Shown: positions 34,077 to 44,581, counted from the first letter of the stretch. The stretch is DNA of 58,660 nucleotides from an uncultured Lachnospiraceae bacterium (GCA_905233955.1 CAJOFQ010000008.1:1-58660); one strand, 5' to 3'. The notes: a model not told the origin generated them from the letters alone. Made by a program: numbers and translations.

Positions 34077-35492
34077 ATGAAAGCGATAGTATTAGCCGTC
34101 AAGAATGGCAGGGCAGCGCTCCTGCTGGAGGACGGAACAACTACATACCGCAGAATGCGCTGCAAGCCGGGGGAGAGAGTCGACATCCCGGAGGAGTCAG
34201 CTGTTGTCTCTATGCCTGTGATAAGAAGAACAGCCGCTGCAGCAGCTGTTTTGGCTCTTGTTGTAACTTCGGCAGGTTTTTATAACCTGGCAGTTCCGGT
34301 ATCCTATGTTACCGAGGATGTTAACCCCTCTATAGAGTATTCCCTTAACCGTATGGATCGTGTTATAGATATGATCCCGATTAATGAAGATGCGGCGAGG
34401 GTCGTTTCATCAGTTGATGTCAAGGGCAGCACTATTGAGGCTGCTGTTGCAGAGACTAACCAGGTTATGGAGGAAGAAAATTATCTGGAGAACGAGGATT
34501 ATGTATTGTTTTCCGTTACATCTGACAATGAGGATCACGCCAGGAATCTGGAAGAGAGATTGTCGCAAATGATGGAGCAGGATTCTGATGAGGAATTTAA
34601 TTATTCTATCCTGCAGGTTACGACAGACGAGCGCAAAAGCGCCCAGGATCTTCACATGAGCGCAGGTCGTTATCGCGAGCTGGTTGAAGATTATGGCGAG
34701 GATGCAGCTTCTGACCAGGAGATAGTTGCACTGTACCAGTCCAGACCGGTCAGGGATTTCCTGGTAAAAGACTCCGATGAGTCTTCTAATACTCTTAACG
34801 CTGCAGATAATACCGATAGCGGAACTGTGAACACTAATGTTGTTGAAGCTGACAATGTTACAACTGATCAGACAACAGAAGAAGCTTCCAATCCTGATTC
34901 TTCCGACAGATCAGATAATAATGCTAAAAAACAGAAGAATGCGTCAAACAATGCTTCTGCCGGAGATAATTCCGTTAATTCCGGTTCCGTAAGCGGCGAG
35001 GCTGCCCGGGATGATGACAGCGAAGAAGATGATGACGCGCAGCCGGACAGGCCGCATGAGCCCTCAGGGAATCCACAGGGAGATAACAGGCCAAATCCTC
35101 CCGGGCCGGAAGTATTTAACGGTGGAGATGTCAGGGGATTAGGACAGGGTGATTCCGCCGGTATACCTGGCGGTGGAGGCATGCCAAAGGGACTTGGAAT
35201 GGATGGAGGAGACCGGGGTATTCTGGACAATGCTCCATCCGGTGGAGCAGATTCTCCGCTTAACATCGGTGGAGCGCCTGGTGATAATTCCGGCAATTCC
35301 AGCTCAGGACCTTCCGGTTCCAAGCCTAATGGACCGGGCTCATACGGCAGCTCAAACGGACAGCAGCCGCCATCGGGCGGGGGCTCATCATCAGGCGGAG
35401 GATCATCGTCAGGCGGTGGAGCACCATCCGGAGGTGGTAGTCCTTCAGGGCAAGGTGGCGGTTCCCCTCAGGGAGGACCTGCACCCAGGTAG
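34077..35492 (+). CDS. rsgI: Transmembrane anti-sigma-I factor RsgI with low-complexity extracellular tail
   Basis: 471-aa partner of SigI. The cytosolic RsgI_N domain (about 1-48) binds SigI; one TM helix (about 51-72, TAAAAAVLALVVTSAGFYN) follows; then the periplasmic/extracellular RsgI peptidase-like domain beginning VTEDVNPSIEYSLNRMDRVI. The Asn83-Pro84 bond in DVNPSI is the conserved self-cleavage site known from C. thermocellum RsgI. After about residue 230 comes an acidic region and a long Gly/Ser/Pro-rich tail (about 260-471, repeated SSGGGSS and PSGGG units) with no recognisable carbohydrate-binding or glycosidase domain, unlike cellulosomal RsgIs. The tail may span the wall. A terminator follows. 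Confidence 0.9.
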   Translation: MKAIVLAVKNGRAALLLEDGTTTYRRMRCKPGERVDIPEESAVVSMPVIRRTAAAAAVLALVVTSAGFYNLAVPVSYVTEDVNPSIEYSLNRMDRVIDMIPINEDAARVVSSVDVKGSTIEAAVAETNQVMEEENYLENEDYVLFSVTSDNEDHARNLEERLSQMMEQDSDEEFNYSILQVTTDERKSAQDLHMSAGRYRELVEDYGEDAASDQEIVALYQSRPVRDFLVKDSDESSNTLNAADNTDSGTVNTNVVEADNVTTDQTTEEASNPDSSDRSDNNAKKQKNASNNASAGDNSVNSGSVSGEAARDDDSEEDDDAQPDRPHEPSGNPQGDNRPNPPGPEVFNGGDVRGLGQGDSAGIPGGGGMPKGLGMDGGDRGILDNAPSGGADSPLNIGGAPGDNSGNSSSGPSGSKPNGPGSYGSSNGQQPPSGGGSSSGGGSSSGGGAPSGGGSPSGQGGGSPQGGPAPR

Positions 35493-35496
35493 ATGC

Positions 35497-35537
35497 AAAA
35501 AGAGACGATCGTATTTTATTTACGACCGCCTCTTTTT
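35497..35537 (+). terminator. Terminator after rsgI
   Basis: AAAGAGACGATCGT pairs with ACGACCGCCTCTTT with two mismatches around ATTTTATTT, then TTTTTCCTT. Between here and 35651 nothing else is visible. Confidence 0.7.
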
Positions 35538-35650
35538 CCTTGTAATAAAACCGGTATAAACTGCCGGTAATATTTCCGGGACACAGGAACCGCTATGATT
35601 TATGACAGTTCCTAAGATATATACATCACTCACTCATTATTGGTACAAAG

Positions 35651-35692
35651 CAGCACATTGCAACCCGAAGCCAGTCCTTCATGCATGTGCAA
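35651..35692 (+). repeat. Gene-end hairpin repeat family 2, copy B
   Basis: GCACATTGCA ... TGCATGTGC forms a hairpin with inner GAAG...CTTC; first 30 bases match copy A (15931) at 24 positions. The first 11 bases CAGCACATTGC are also identical to the 5' arm of the 62-nt hairpin repeat at 8285 and 44597. Confidence 0.5.
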
Positions 35693-35714
35693 TCCCTCGA
35701 ACCATAAACATTAT

Positions 35715-36518
35715 TTAGAAATCAGTTAATGTGCCCTTACGCTTCTCTAAGAAGGCGCCCATGCCTTCTTTCTTATCATGGGTATCGTTAACAATACCAA
35801 ACAGGTTAGCTTCCATCTCAACAGCATTATGAATGTCCATATCATAGCCGTTGTTAATAGCTGCCTTAGCAACAGCGTTAGCGTAGCTTCCCTTGCTGAC
35901 AATCTTAGCTGCCATAGCCTTGGCTGTGGACATAAGCTCGTCAGTAGAAACTACCTTGTTAACCAGGCCAATACGATAAGCTTCGTTAGCATCAATATTA
36001 TCGCAGGTGAAGATCATTTCCTTGGCGCGGCCCATTCCTACCAGACGGGCAAGACGCTGTGTTCCGCCAAAGCCGGGAATGATGCCAAGACCGGTCTCGG
36101 GCTGGCCAAATATAGCGTTGTCAGAAGCAATGCGGATATCACATGCCATAGCGATCTCACAGCCGCCGCCCAGTGCAAAGCCGTTAACTGCAGCGATCGT
36201 TACCTGTCTCATCTCCATAAGCTTGAAGAAAGGCTTGGAAGCTCTGATACCAAAAGCCCTTGCCTCAGGTGCTGTGAAATTAACCATCTCGGAAATATCG
36301 GCGCCGGCTACAAAGGACTTGAATGCGTTGCCCTTCTTGTCAGGACCGCCGGTTAAGATGACAACCTTGATGTCATCACGCTTTTCAATAGCGTTAAGGA
36401 TGTCATCGAGCTCGTCAAGAGTCTCGCTGTTAAGAGCGTTAAGCGCTGCAGGCCTGGTGATAGTAAGGACTGCAATCTCATCAGCCACATCCAGTGTGAG
36501 ATTATTATAATCTGCCAT
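35715..36518 (-). CDS. Enoyl-CoA hydratase/isomerase (crotonase family)
   Basis: 267-aa crotonase, most likely 3-hydroxybutyryl-CoA dehydratase of a butyrate or related CoA pathway. Seen: N-terminal ITRPAALNALNSETLDEL, the oxyanion-hole segment FVAGADISEM, NGFALGGGCEIAMACDIRIAS with first catalytic Glu region, FGQPETGLGIIPGFGGTQRLARLVG (second Glu) and the C-terminal EGMGAFLEKRKGTLTDF. ATG 36518 is behind AGGAGG with an eight-base gap; the 14-codon upstream extension is not needed. It has its own good promoter. thl, hbd, bcd and etfAB are not adjacent, so it is a detached copy; other enoyl-CoA substrates are possible. Confidence 0.92.
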   Translation of the reverse strand: MADYNNLTLDVADEIAVLTITRPAALNALNSETLDELDDILNAIEKRDDIKVVILTGGPDKKGNAFKSFVAGADISEMVNFTAPEARAFGIRASKPFFKLMEMRQVTIAAVNGFALGGGCEIAMACDIRIASDNAIFGQPETGLGIIPGFGGTQRLARLVGMGRAKEMIFTCDNIDANEAYRIGLVNKVVSTDELMSTAKAMAAKIVSKGSYANAVAKAAINNGYDMDIHNAVEMEANLFGIVNDTHDKKEGMGAFLEKRKGTLTDF

Positions 36519-36572
36519 AAAGAAAACCTCCTTCTCATTCCCCTGTGTCAGGAACTTCAAGTGTCGCCTTCA

Positions 36573-36601
36573 ACTATACAATATTGTGGTATTTTTCGCA
36601 A
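36573..36601 (-). promoter_or_regulatory. Promoter of the crotonase gene
   Basis: On the minus strand TTGCGA (36601-36596), 17-base spacer, TATAGT (36578-36573). It is back to back with the plus-strand promoter at 36609. Confidence 0.65.
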
Positions 36602-36608
36602 TATTTTC

Positions 36609-36637
36609 TTGTTAAAACTGCAAAAAGGTGATATAGT
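36609..36637 (+). promoter_or_regulatory. Promoter of the acidic secreted protein
   Basis: TTGTTA (36609-36614), 17-base spacer, TATAGT (36632-36637), giving a leader of about 95 nt. The -35 boxes of the two divergent promoters are only seven bases apart. Confidence 0.6.
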
Positions 36638-36739
36638 TATGGTTGTGAATTTTGTGAGACATTACTACAGGTGTGTGTTTTTTTGGAGAGGATCTCTCCA
36701 CCGTTTTACTACTCGTGTGCGTTTTTGCAGGAGGTTTCT

Positions 36740-38236
36740 ATGAAGGGCTTGAAGAACGGCATTAAGTTTCTGGCATTGTTTATGTGCGTGATCATGGTTT
36801 TCGCCACAGGAGTATTTGTTACATCACACTCTTTCAAGGCAGGGGACGCTGATGATTCTGATGTGTATTACACACAGGATGATATTTCTCAGGATTTCGC
36901 ATATATTTATGACGATGATGTCGATTATGGTATTGACAGCATCTATGATGATTATGACGAAGATGACTATGATGATGACGATTATTACGACGATGAGGAC
37001 GATGATGATTATGATGATGAGGATGATGAGGATATAGACGACGAGGATGACGATGAGGACGAAGACAGCGATACTGACGAGGACGATGAGGATGATTCCG
37101 ACGAGGTGTCTTATCCGGCAGGAGTTCTGGAGGCGTCTTCTGCTTCCGGCATCTTAGTCAGGGCTGATTTTGGCGAAGGAGTGTTCCCGGAGGGAGTTGA
37201 GCTTAGGGTATCTGATGTTTCTTCTGACAAGGCTCTTAGTACAGTACGCAAGGTAATAGACGATGCTTCTGAGGCTGCTGCAGTGGACATTTCCTTCTAT
37301 GACGAGGATGGAAGCGAACTTCATAGCACCGAAAGCGGCAGGGTTTCTCTTAGCGTTAGCCTGGCAAGCGCCCTTAGCGCTCCGGTTCTAAAGCTGGTAC
37401 ATGTTGAAGATTCAGGCGCAGCATATGAGATTAATGGCCAGATTTCCAAGAATGGCGCTTCTTTTACAGCTAACAGCTTTTCCGTATTTGCTATAGCAGG
37501 CTCCGGTGCGGCGAATGACACTGCCCAAGCAGCTACTACTGAGACAGCTTCTTCTGAAACAGCTGAGAATCAGGAGGCAGCTCAGGAGACACAGGAAGCT
37601 GCTGCAGAGGTTCCTTCAGGTGTTTCCATAACCATCAGTGCAGCATCCGCCACCAAGGCTTATGATAAGGTTCCTGTAGCTAAGAAGGATCTGATCCGTT
37701 CTGTTATTGTTAATGGAACTGCAGCCAGCGATATCAGTGTTGAGGATAGCGCAATTTCATTCACATGGCAGGGTAATCGCTACACTGCATCACAGGTCAG
37801 TGTCGAGACTCTTTTGAATGGTACGCCGGCAGACCTTATTAATGTCGGACATTACGATATATCAGTGAAGGGTGCTGATGCTGCAGCTATTACCGCAGGC
37901 GGACAATCAGTTACCGGTTCTGTCACTGTAGAAAACGGCACCTATGACATTACTCGTCGTGAGATTATTCTTACCTCTGGAAGCGGTGAATGGTTCTATG
38001 ACGGAAGGGAGCACAAGGCGGAGCTTGTTGCTACTACAGGGGACGGATGGCTTGAAGGCGATGCCCCTGAATATGTATTTACAGGTTCCCAGAAGTATGT
38101 CGGCAGCAGTGACAACTACTTTGTTCTCAAATCAGACGCAGCGAAGAAGACTACCAACTGGGCAGATGCCTTCCCTAATTATAATGTAGTGGTATGCTAT
38201 GGCAGGCTGAGTGTAGTTCCCAATCCCGTGAAGTGA
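36740..38236 (+). CDS. Secreted protein with long Asp-rich acidic tract and Ig-like repeats
   Basis: 498-aa exported protein. Signal peptide at about 1-28 (KFLALFMCVIMVFATGVFV). Residues 58-122 are almost wholly Asp, Glu and Tyr, about the most acidic stretch in the window. Then comes a domain with ASGILVRADFGEGVFPEGVELRV, which looks like an N-terminal surface-adhesin fold, an Ala/Glu/Thr linker (about 255-290) and an MBG/Ig-like C-terminal domain (about 293-495) with YDKVPVAKKDL and WFYDGREHKAEL. There is no sortase motif. The acidic tract could bind calcium or keep the protein soluble; both are inference. ATG 36740 has GCAGGAGG upstream, so a longer frame is not used. Confidence 0.75.
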   Translation: MKGLKNGIKFLALFMCVIMVFATGVFVTSHSFKAGDADDSDVYYTQDDISQDFAYIYDDDVDYGIDSIYDDYDEDDYDDDDYYDDEDDDDYDDEDDEDIDDEDDDEDEDSDTDEDDEDDSDEVSYPAGVLEASSASGILVRADFGEGVFPEGVELRVSDVSSDKALSTVRKVIDDASEAAAVDISFYDEDGSELHSTESGRVSLSVSLASALSAPVLKLVHVEDSGAAYEINGQISKNGASFTANSFSVFAIAGSGAANDTAQAATTETASSETAENQEAAQETQEAAAEVPSGVSITISAASATKAYDKVPVAKKDLIRSVIVNGTAASDISVEDSAISFTWQGNRYTASQVSVETLLNGTPADLINVGHYDISVKGADAAAITAGGQSVTGSVTVENGTYDITRREIILTSGSGEWFYDGREHKAELVATTGDGWLEGDAPEYVFTGSQKYVGSSDNYFVLKSDAAKKTTNWADAFPNYNVVVCYGRLSVVPNPVK

Positions 38237-38329
38237 TCCATTGGATCCATTGAACATATGATGCGTTGCGTACCAGTTACGCTGATCAAGTGGCATTTTG
38301 CTCATTGAGGTATAACATCTGGATTTTAT

Positions 38330-38372
38330 AAACCCCACCCCGACAGCTTAGTCTGCACAGGGTGGGGTTTTT
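38330..38372 (+). terminator. Strong terminator before secA
   Basis: AAACCCCACCC and GGGTGGGGTTT form an 11-bp perfect stem with a 19-base loop, then TTTT. Confidence 0.85.
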
Positions 38373-38417
38373 AACGCGATTTTAACATATCATAACGGTT
38401 CTTTTGTGTGAAAAGTC

Positions 38418-38446
38418 TTGTGTTTGTTTATTTTTGGTGTTATAGT
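38418..38446 (+). promoter_or_regulatory. Promoter of secA
   Basis: TTGTGT (38418-38423), 17-base spacer, TATAGT (38441-38446); leader about 60 nt. Confidence 0.6.
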
Positions 38447-38513
38447 GTGTTCTGTATGTTTGTAAGTAATTATATGTAATGACTATCATGACACCGGAGG
38501 GATTTAACAGATA

Positions 38514-41084
38514 ATGGGTGTATTTTCAAAAATCTTCGGAACACATAGTGAACACGAACTCAAGCGTATTCGTCCAATAGTCCAGCAGATTGAGGACTTG
38601 GGCAAGGAGATTTCACAGCTTTCTGACGAGGATCTCCGCGGCAAGACTACCGAGTTTAAGCGCCGTTATACCGAGGGCGAGAGCTTGGATGATCTTCTGC
38701 CTGAGGCTTACGCTGTGGTACGCGAGGCAGGCAAGCGTGTTTTAGATATGGAGCATTTCCGTGTTCAGCTCATAGGTGGTATCATTCTTCATCAGGGGCG
38801 TATCGCCGAGATGAAGACCGGTGAAGGTAAGACTCTGGTGTCCACCCTTCCGGCGTATCTTAACGCCATAGCAGGCGAGGGTGTTCACATAGTTACAGTC
38901 AATGACTACCTGGCCAAGCGTGACGCGGAGTGGATGGGTCAGATTCATGAGTTCCTGGGACTGACCGTAGGGGTTGTTCTTAATGATATGTCCAACGCCG
39001 AGCGAAGGGAAGCATACAATTGCGACATCACATATATTACGAATAACGAGCTGGGATTTGATTATCTCCGTGACAATATGGTTGTCAGGGAGGAAGACCG
39101 GGTACAGCGCGGGCTTCATTATGCTATCATCGACGAGGTGGATTCAGTCCTTATCGACGAGGCCCGTACACCTCTGATCATTTCAGGACAGAGCGGCAAA
39201 TCCACCAGGCTTTATGAGATGTGCGATATCCTTGCCAGGCAGTTAAAGCGCGGCGAGGACCTTCCTGAGTACACCAAGATGGACGCCATCATGGGTATAG
39301 TACAGGAAGAGACAGGAGACTTTATCGTAAGTGAGAAGGAAAAGACGGTTAACCTCACCCAGTCCGGTGTGGAGAAGGTAGAGCGCTTTTTTAAGATTGA
39401 CAATTTTTCAGATCCTGAGAATCTTGAGATTCAGCACAATGTTATTCTGGCTCTTAGGGCGCATAACCTGATGCACAGGGATCAGGATTATGTGGTCCGT
39501 GATGAGCAGGTGCTGATCGTGGATTCATTTACGGGTCGTATCATGCCCGGGCGCAGGTATTCAGATGGTCTGCACCAGGCAATAGAGGCCAAGGAGCATG
39601 TCAAGGTCAAGCGCGAGAGCCGCACCCTTGCTACGATTACCTTCCAGAACTTCTTTAATAAATACGAGAAAAAAGCCGGAATGACCGGTACAGCCCTTAC
39701 TGAGGAGCAGGAGTTCAGGGACATCTACGGTATGGATGTTATTGAGATTCCTACCAACCGCCCTGTAGCCCGTGTGGATCATGAAGATGCAGTTTACAAG
39801 ACCCAGGCAGAGAAATACCATGCAGTGGTGGAGCAGGTGAAGGAAGCCCATGCCAAGGGTCAGCCTGTATTGGTTGGTACTATCACCATCGAAGTTTCCG
39901 AGCTGGTTTCCAGGCTCCTTTCCAAGGAGGGCATTCATCATAATGTATTGAATGCCAAATTCCACGAAAAAGAGGCCCAGATAGTTGCAGAGGCAGGAGT
40001 TCACGGAGCAGTTACCATAGCCACCAATATGGCAGGTCGTGGTACTGATATCAAGCTGGATGAAGAGTCCAGAGCTGCCGGCGGTCTTATGATAATAGGC
40101 ACCGAGAGGCACGAATCCAGACGAATTGACAATCAGCTTCGCGGACGATCAGGCCGACAGGGAGACCCCGGAGAATCCAAGTTCTACATTTCTCTTGAGG
40201 ATGATCTTATGAGGCTGTTTGGCTCGGAGAGGCTCATTTCCATGTTTAACTCCCTTGGCGTTCCGGAGGGCGAGGAGATTCAGCACAAGATGCTTACCTC
40301 AGCTATTGAGAAGGCTCAGGAGAAGATAGAGAGCAACAACTTCAGCATCCGTAAGAATCTGCTGGAATACGATCAGGTTATGAACGAGCAGAGGGAGCTT
40401 GTTTATGCCCAGCGAAGCCGCGTGTTAAAGGGCGAGGACATGAAGGAGCAGATCCAGGAGATGATAGTCCGTCAGGTGGATGGTGCTGTAGATGCCTGCT
40501 TTAATGACGGTATCAGCAAGGATGAGTGGGATGTTTCAGAGTTCAATCACCTGCTTCAGCCCATAGTTCCCATAAGGGCGCTGACTTATGATGATATAGA
40601 TGCTGTTTCCGATTCCGGCGAGCTTGCCAAACAGCTGGAACAGCAGGCACTTGAGCTTTATGACCAGAAGGAAGCCGAGTTCGACGAACCTGAGCAGTTC
40701 CGTGAGGTTGAGCGTGTCATATTACTAAGAGTAATCGACCGCAAGTGGATGGAAGAGATTGACGATATGGATCAGCTTCGTCAGGGGATTGGGCTTCAGG
40801 CATATGGCCAGCGCAACCCTGTTGATGAATACAAGATGATCTCATACGATATGATGGATGAGATGAACGCTGCCATCCGTTCTGAGACAGTCCAGATGCT
40901 CTATCGGATCAGAGTAGAGAAGAAGGTTGAGCGTGAGGAAGTAGCCAAGGTTACAGGCACGAACAAGGATGAGACGGCTTCATCAGGACCCAAGAAGCGC
41001 AAGGTCAAGAAGATATATCCGAACGATCCTTGTCCATGCGGCAGCGGCAGGAAGTACAAGAACTGCCACGGACGCACGGCGTGA
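38514..41084 (+). CDS. secA: Preprotein translocase ATPase SecA
   Basis: 856-aa motor that pushes preproteins through SecYEG. Seen: [19 protein letters not shown] (Walker A), [32 protein letters not shown] (DEAD-type Walker B), [45 protein letters not shown] and the C-terminal zinc-binding tail [16 protein letters not shown] used for SecB/lipid contact. Length and domain order are normal. Ribosome site CCGGAGG lies 11 bases before ATG. It stands alone with a promoter, as the prfB/hpf neighbours common in Bacilli are absent. Confidence 0.98.
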   Translation: MGVFSKIFGTHSEHELKRIRPIVQQIEDLGKEISQLSDEDLRGKTTEFKRRYTEGESLDDLLPEAYAVVREAGKRVLDMEHFRVQLIGGIILHQGRIAEMKTGEGKTLVSTLPAYLNAIAGEGVHIVTVNDYLAKRDAEWMGQIHEFLGLTVGVVLNDMSNAERREAYNCDITYITNNELGFDYLRDNMVVREEDRVQRGLHYAIIDEVDSVLIDEARTPLIISGQSGKSTRLYEMCDILARQLKRGEDLPEYTKMDAIMGIVQEETGDFIVSEKEKTVNLTQSGVEKVERFFKIDNFSDPENLEIQHNVILALRAHNLMHRDQDYVVRDEQVLIVDSFTGRIMPGRRYSDGLHQAIEAKEHVKVKRESRTLATITFQNFFNKYEKKAGMTGTALTEEQEFRDIYGMDVIEIPTNRPVARVDHEDAVYKTQAEKYHAVVEQVKEAHAKGQPVLVGTITIEVSELVSRLLSKEGIHHNVLNAKFHEKEAQIVAEAGVHGAVTIATNMAGRGTDIKLDEESRAAGGLMIIGTERHESRRIDNQLRGRSGRQGDPGESKFYISLEDDLMRLFGSERLISMFNSLGVPEGEEIQHKMLTSAIEKAQEKIESNNFSIRKNLLEYDQVMNEQRELVYAQRSRVLKGEDMKEQIQEMIVRQVDGAVDACFNDGISKDEWDVSEFNHLLQPIVPIRALTYDDIDAVSDSGELAKQLEQQALELYDQKEAEFDEPEQFREVERVILLRVIDRKWMEEIDDMDQLRQGIGLQAYGQRNPVDEYKMISYDMMDEMNAAIRSETVQMLYRIRVEKKVEREEVAKVTGTNKDETASSGPKKRKVKKIYPNDPCPCGSGRKYKNCHGRTA

Positions 41085-41164
41085 TGTGTTGTCAGGTATC
41101 ATAAATGAGGGGAAAATACCTTTTAACCTTCATATCATAATATTAGTATTTCGGGGAGGGGGAC

Positions 41165-42901
41165 ATGAAAAAAGGAAAGCTGCGTATTGCAAGACCATCC
41201 TTCATTACACTTAATGAGGACAAGATCAGGGATCTTAAATTCCAGAAAAAATTTGACTATGCCTTTCGCAAGGTTCTGGTTATGGGACTGGTTGCGATCA
41301 TAGCTCTTGTGATCACCATTATCACATCGATTGTGGGAATCAGCACTACATATAATTCCCTGTACCAGCAGGAGAGGATTCAGGGCGAGATCCGTATAGA
41401 TATCCAGGCTCTGTCCAAGGCCTATCTGTGGGCGCTGGCTTCCAAGGATGATACCTATGTTCGTAAGGAGCAGTTGGAGAAGGCTGCCGAGAAATACACT
41501 GATTTTGACACCAATCTGAAGGAGCTTGAGAAGATATACAGCGGCAGTGTAGCCATTTCTGATATCGAATCTCATATCAACGCTCTGGAGGATTGCGGTC
41601 AGACCATGCAGTCAATGTTTTCAGATGGCTCCAGTTCAACAGAGATATATCACTATTTCAATGACACGCTTTATCCTGCCATTGATGAGGTGGCAAGCGA
41701 TTTAAAAGAAGTTTCATCTGAGATTACCGAGAAGGGTGAGCAGATATACAGACTGGTGCTGTTGGTAGTAATAATCGGCATAATCGTTACTGCGCTGATC
41801 ATTGTGGCAGTTGTACTGTATCTGGTAGACATGAAGGCCAAGCTGGCGCATTCAGTTATAGCTCCGGCAGATGAGATTTCCAAGGCAGCAGCAGATATGG
41901 CAGCCGGCAAGCTTAACATTCATATTGATTACTCTGCCGGTGATGAGCTTGGAACATTGGCCAAGGAGCTTAATGCTTCCACATCGGTTACAGAGGATGT
42001 TTTCTCGGATCTTACCGAGACGCTTGGAAGCATTTCAGAGGGCGATTTCTCCAAGAGTACTGAGAGGCCTGACCTGTATGTAGAGGATTATCAGGGCATC
42101 AAATATACTCTCGACTATATTGTTGACAAATTGTCCATGACCATGAAGCAGATCAAAGATTCCTCCGGAACAGTTTCCAGGGGAGCTGCCAACATGCAGG
42201 AGGGAGCGGCTGGTCTCGCTGAGGGTGCCACCGATCAGGCGGCGGCAATCCAGGAGCTTACAGCTTCTGTCCAGACTGTTACAGAGCAGACCAGGAAGAT
42301 GGCGGAATCTGCTCAGGTTGGAAGTGACAAGGCTTTGCAGGTTCGTGATGATGTGGAGATAGGCACTGGCAAGATGTCCGAGGTCACAGACGCCATGGAT
42401 CGTATAGCCCAGGCGTCCAAGCAGATTGAACATGTGTCTAATACCATTGAGGATATAGCCAGCCAGACCCAGCTTTTGTCCCTTAATGCTTCAATTGAGG
42501 CTGCCAGGGCAGGTGAAGCGGGCAAGGGCTTTGCAGTAGTAGCGGAGGAGATTTCCAACCTTGCCGCAGAGAGTACCCAGGCTGTCAAGGATACGCAGGA
42601 TCTGGTCAATGGCGCCTTAAGCGAGATAAGGGCAGGTACATCAGTAGTCAAGGAGACACAGGAGGCCTTCGAGAAGGTCAAGGAATCTGTTGACGAGGTA
42701 GTGGAGCTTATCAGGAATACCGGAGATATTGCAAACCAGCAGGAAAGCAGAATGGACGAGATAAGCGGCGGAATAGAGCAGATATCCAATGTTATCCAGG
42801 ACAATACTGCCACCGCCCAGGAGTCCAGTGCCGTATCCAATGAATTATCAGAGGAATCCAACAATCTCAATGAACTGCTGAATCAGTTTGTAGTCAAGTG
42901 A
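41165..42901 (+). CDS. Methyl-accepting chemotaxis protein
   Basis: 578-aa membrane chemoreceptor. Cytosolic N-terminal extension (about 1-38), TM1 (about 39-61), a four-helix-type extracellular sensor (about 62-190), TM2 (about 194-220), a HAMP domain (about 221-275), a second HAMP-like segment (about 280-325) and the signalling domain with the hairpin tip [39 protein letters not shown]. Putative methylation sites are the paired Gln/Glu residues in [14 protein letters not shown] and [22 protein letters not shown] precedes the ATG. It shows that the organism is, or descends from, a motile bacterium. The leader contains the 13-mer CATATCATAATAT (41131-41143). Confidence 0.95.
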   Translation: MKKGKLRIARPSFITLNEDKIRDLKFQKKFDYAFRKVLVMGLVAIIALVITIITSIVGISTTYNSLYQQERIQGEIRIDIQALSKAYLWALASKDDTYVRKEQLEKAAEKYTDFDTNLKELEKIYSGSVAISDIESHINALEDCGQTMQSMFSDGSSSTEIYHYFNDTLYPAIDEVASDLKEVSSEITEKGEQIYRLVLLVVIIGIIVTALIIVAVVLYLVDMKAKLAHSVIAPADEISKAAADMAAGKLNIHIDYSAGDELGTLAKELNASTSVTEDVFSDLTETLGSISEGDFSKSTERPDLYVEDYQGIKYTLDYIVDKLSMTMKQIKDSSGTVSRGAANMQEGAAGLAEGATDQAAAIQELTASVQTVTEQTRKMAESAQVGSDKALQVRDDVEIGTGKMSEVTDAMDRIAQASKQIEHVSNTIEDIASQTQLLSLNASIEAARAGEAGKGFAVVAEEISNLAAESTQAVKDTQDLVNGALSEIRAGTSVVKETQEAFEKVKESVDEVVELIRNTGDIANQQESRMDEISGGIEQISNVIQDNTATAQESSAVSNELSEESNNLNELLNQFVVK

Positions 42902-42931
42902 TACCGTTTTGATACCATTTGAGGATTAGCG

Positions 42932-44581
42932 ATGACAATAACGACATTTTTTTCGCTGCTGGGAGGGGTGGGACTCTTTCTGTATGGCATGACTGCCATG
43001 TCCAGCGGTTTGCAGAACGCTGCCGGTGACAAGCTGCGCGGTATATTGGAGAATGTTACCTCCAGTAAGCTTCGGGCCGTCCTTCTGGGAATCGGCGTTA
43101 CCGTTATGATCCAGAGCTCGTCGGCCACAGATATGATGGTGATAGGTTTTGTTAACTCAGGCCTGATGAACATCACCCAGGCCATAGGAGTTATCATGGG
43201 TGCCAATATCGGTACCACAGTTACGGCTCAGATTACTGCCTTTGATCTTTCGGCATTTGCTCCGGTGTTGCTTTTTTCGGGGTGTGTAATATTCCTGTTT
43301 GTAAAAAAGCAGACAATCCGTCACATCGGTAATATTGTAATGGGATTTGGTATGCTCTTTGTGGGTATTGCCATGATCAAACAGGCGATTATACCCCTTT
43401 CACAGAGCGAGAGGTTCGTTTCATTTTTATCGAGCCTGTCCAATCCGTTTTTAGCGATTTTATTTGGAGTTGCTTTTACGGCTTTGCTCCAGAGTTCATC
43501 CTCATCGGTGGTGATCTTTCAGGCGTTTGCTGTACAGGGGATGCTGGATTACTACACAGCGGTATACCTGGTCATTGGTGCGGCCATAGGATCGGTAGCT
43601 CCCAATATTCTTGCCTCCCTTACTACTAACCGTAACGGCAAGCGTACAGCCATACTGAACCTGTTATTCAATTTATTCAGGGCAGTGCTGCTTTGTGTAC
43701 TGATCAATGTATTTCCGCAGATACTGGACGCGATACAGGCGCTTTCACCGAATGATATAGGGCGCCAGGTCGCTAATACACATACTATATTTGCGATCAT
43801 AGCCGTTATTGCAATGCTTCCTTTTTCAGAAGGTATAGCTAAGCTTTCAGAAATTATTATTCCGGTGCTGCAAAGCGAGACTATTTCCCGGCGCGAGCGT
43901 CAGCTTATGTACATGATTGACGCTCAGAACACACTGCCGGCAGTTACCATAAGGCAGGCCATTTTGGAGACGGAGCGTCTTGGCAAAATCGCCCGTGACA
44001 GCCTCAAGGATGCCACTACAGCTTTTTTTGACAGGGATGAAGAGCTCATAGAGAAGGTTCACATGTCTGAGGGGATTGTGGATTACCTGACAGGCGAGAT
44101 CAACAAGCGCCTTCTGGCGTTGAATGCTACGGAGCTTCCTGAGGCAGACGCTTTTCGTGCTTCCAACCTGGCCATGATAGTTTCTGATTTTGACAGGATC
44201 AGTGATCATGCGCATAATATTGTACAGTTCATAGACAAGGTGCCTGATCCCAAGAAGGCGTTCTCCAAGCACGCCAGAAGGGATATGATGCTTTTAGCGG
44301 AGCAGACTAACAGGACTATTGAATTATCACTTAAGATATTTGTTAATGAGGATTTTGAACTGATTCCCGAGGCGCAGGAGTCTGAAGATCTGGTTAATCA
44401 GATTGAATCCGAAGCAGTAGAGAAGCATATAGGCCGCGTAATCAAGGGCAAGTGCGATCCTCTTGCAGGTCATATCTATACTGACATGTGCGAGGAGTAT
44501 GAGAGGTGCTCTGATCATGCTATGAATATTGCCAAGGCGTTAGTTCCGAGGAAGCTTCTGGAGGACTACGACCTGGATTAA
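42932..44581 (+). CDS. Na+/phosphate cotransporter family protein with PhoU domain
   Basis: 549-aa membrane protein. N-terminal NptA/Na-Pi-cotransporter half (about 1-310) with two inverted repeats carrying the family QSSSA-type motifs: VMIQSSSATDMM and LLQSSSSSVVIFQ; about eight to ten hydrophobic segments. The C-terminal cytosolic half (about 335-545) is PhoU-like, three-helix bundles with EADAFRASNLAMIVSDFDRISDHAHNI and YEERCSDHAMN-type ends (YERCSDHAMNIA). It probably imports phosphate with sodium under PhoU control; some relatives are linked to c-di-AMP or sporulation. 30 bp after the MCP gene. A 62-nt hairpin repeat starts at its stop. Confidence 0.92.
   Translation: MTITTFFSLLGGVGLFLYGMTAMSSGLQNAAGDKLRGILENVTSSKLRAVLLGIGVTVMIQSSSATDMMVIGFVNSGLMNITQAIGVIMGANIGTTVTAQITAFDLSAFAPVLLFSGCVIFLFVKKQTIRHIGNIVMGFGMLFVGIAMIKQAIIPLSQSERFVSFLSSLSNPFLAILFGVAFTALLQSSSSSVVIFQAFAVQGMLDYYTAVYLVIGAAIGSVAPNILASLTTNRNGKRTAILNLLFNLFRAVLLCVLINVFPQILDAIQALSPNDIGRQVANTHTIFAIIAVIAMLPFSEGIAKLSEIIIPVLQSETISRRERQLMYMIDAQNTLPAVTIRQAILETERLGKIARDSLKDATTAFFDRDEELIEKVHMSEGIVDYLTGEINKRLLALNATELPEADAFRASNLAMIVSDFDRISDHAHNIVQFIDKVPDPKKAFSKHARRDMMLLAEQTNRTIELSLKIFVNEDFELIPEAQESEDLVNQIESEAVEKHIGRVIKGKCDPLAGHIYTDMCEEYERCSDHAMNIAKALVPRKLLEDYDLD

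Noticed and set aside
36911-37105. GAT/GAC/GAG repeat as possible tandem-repeat or CRISPR-like array
   Set aside because: It is coding for the acidic tract; units are irregular and there are no spacers.
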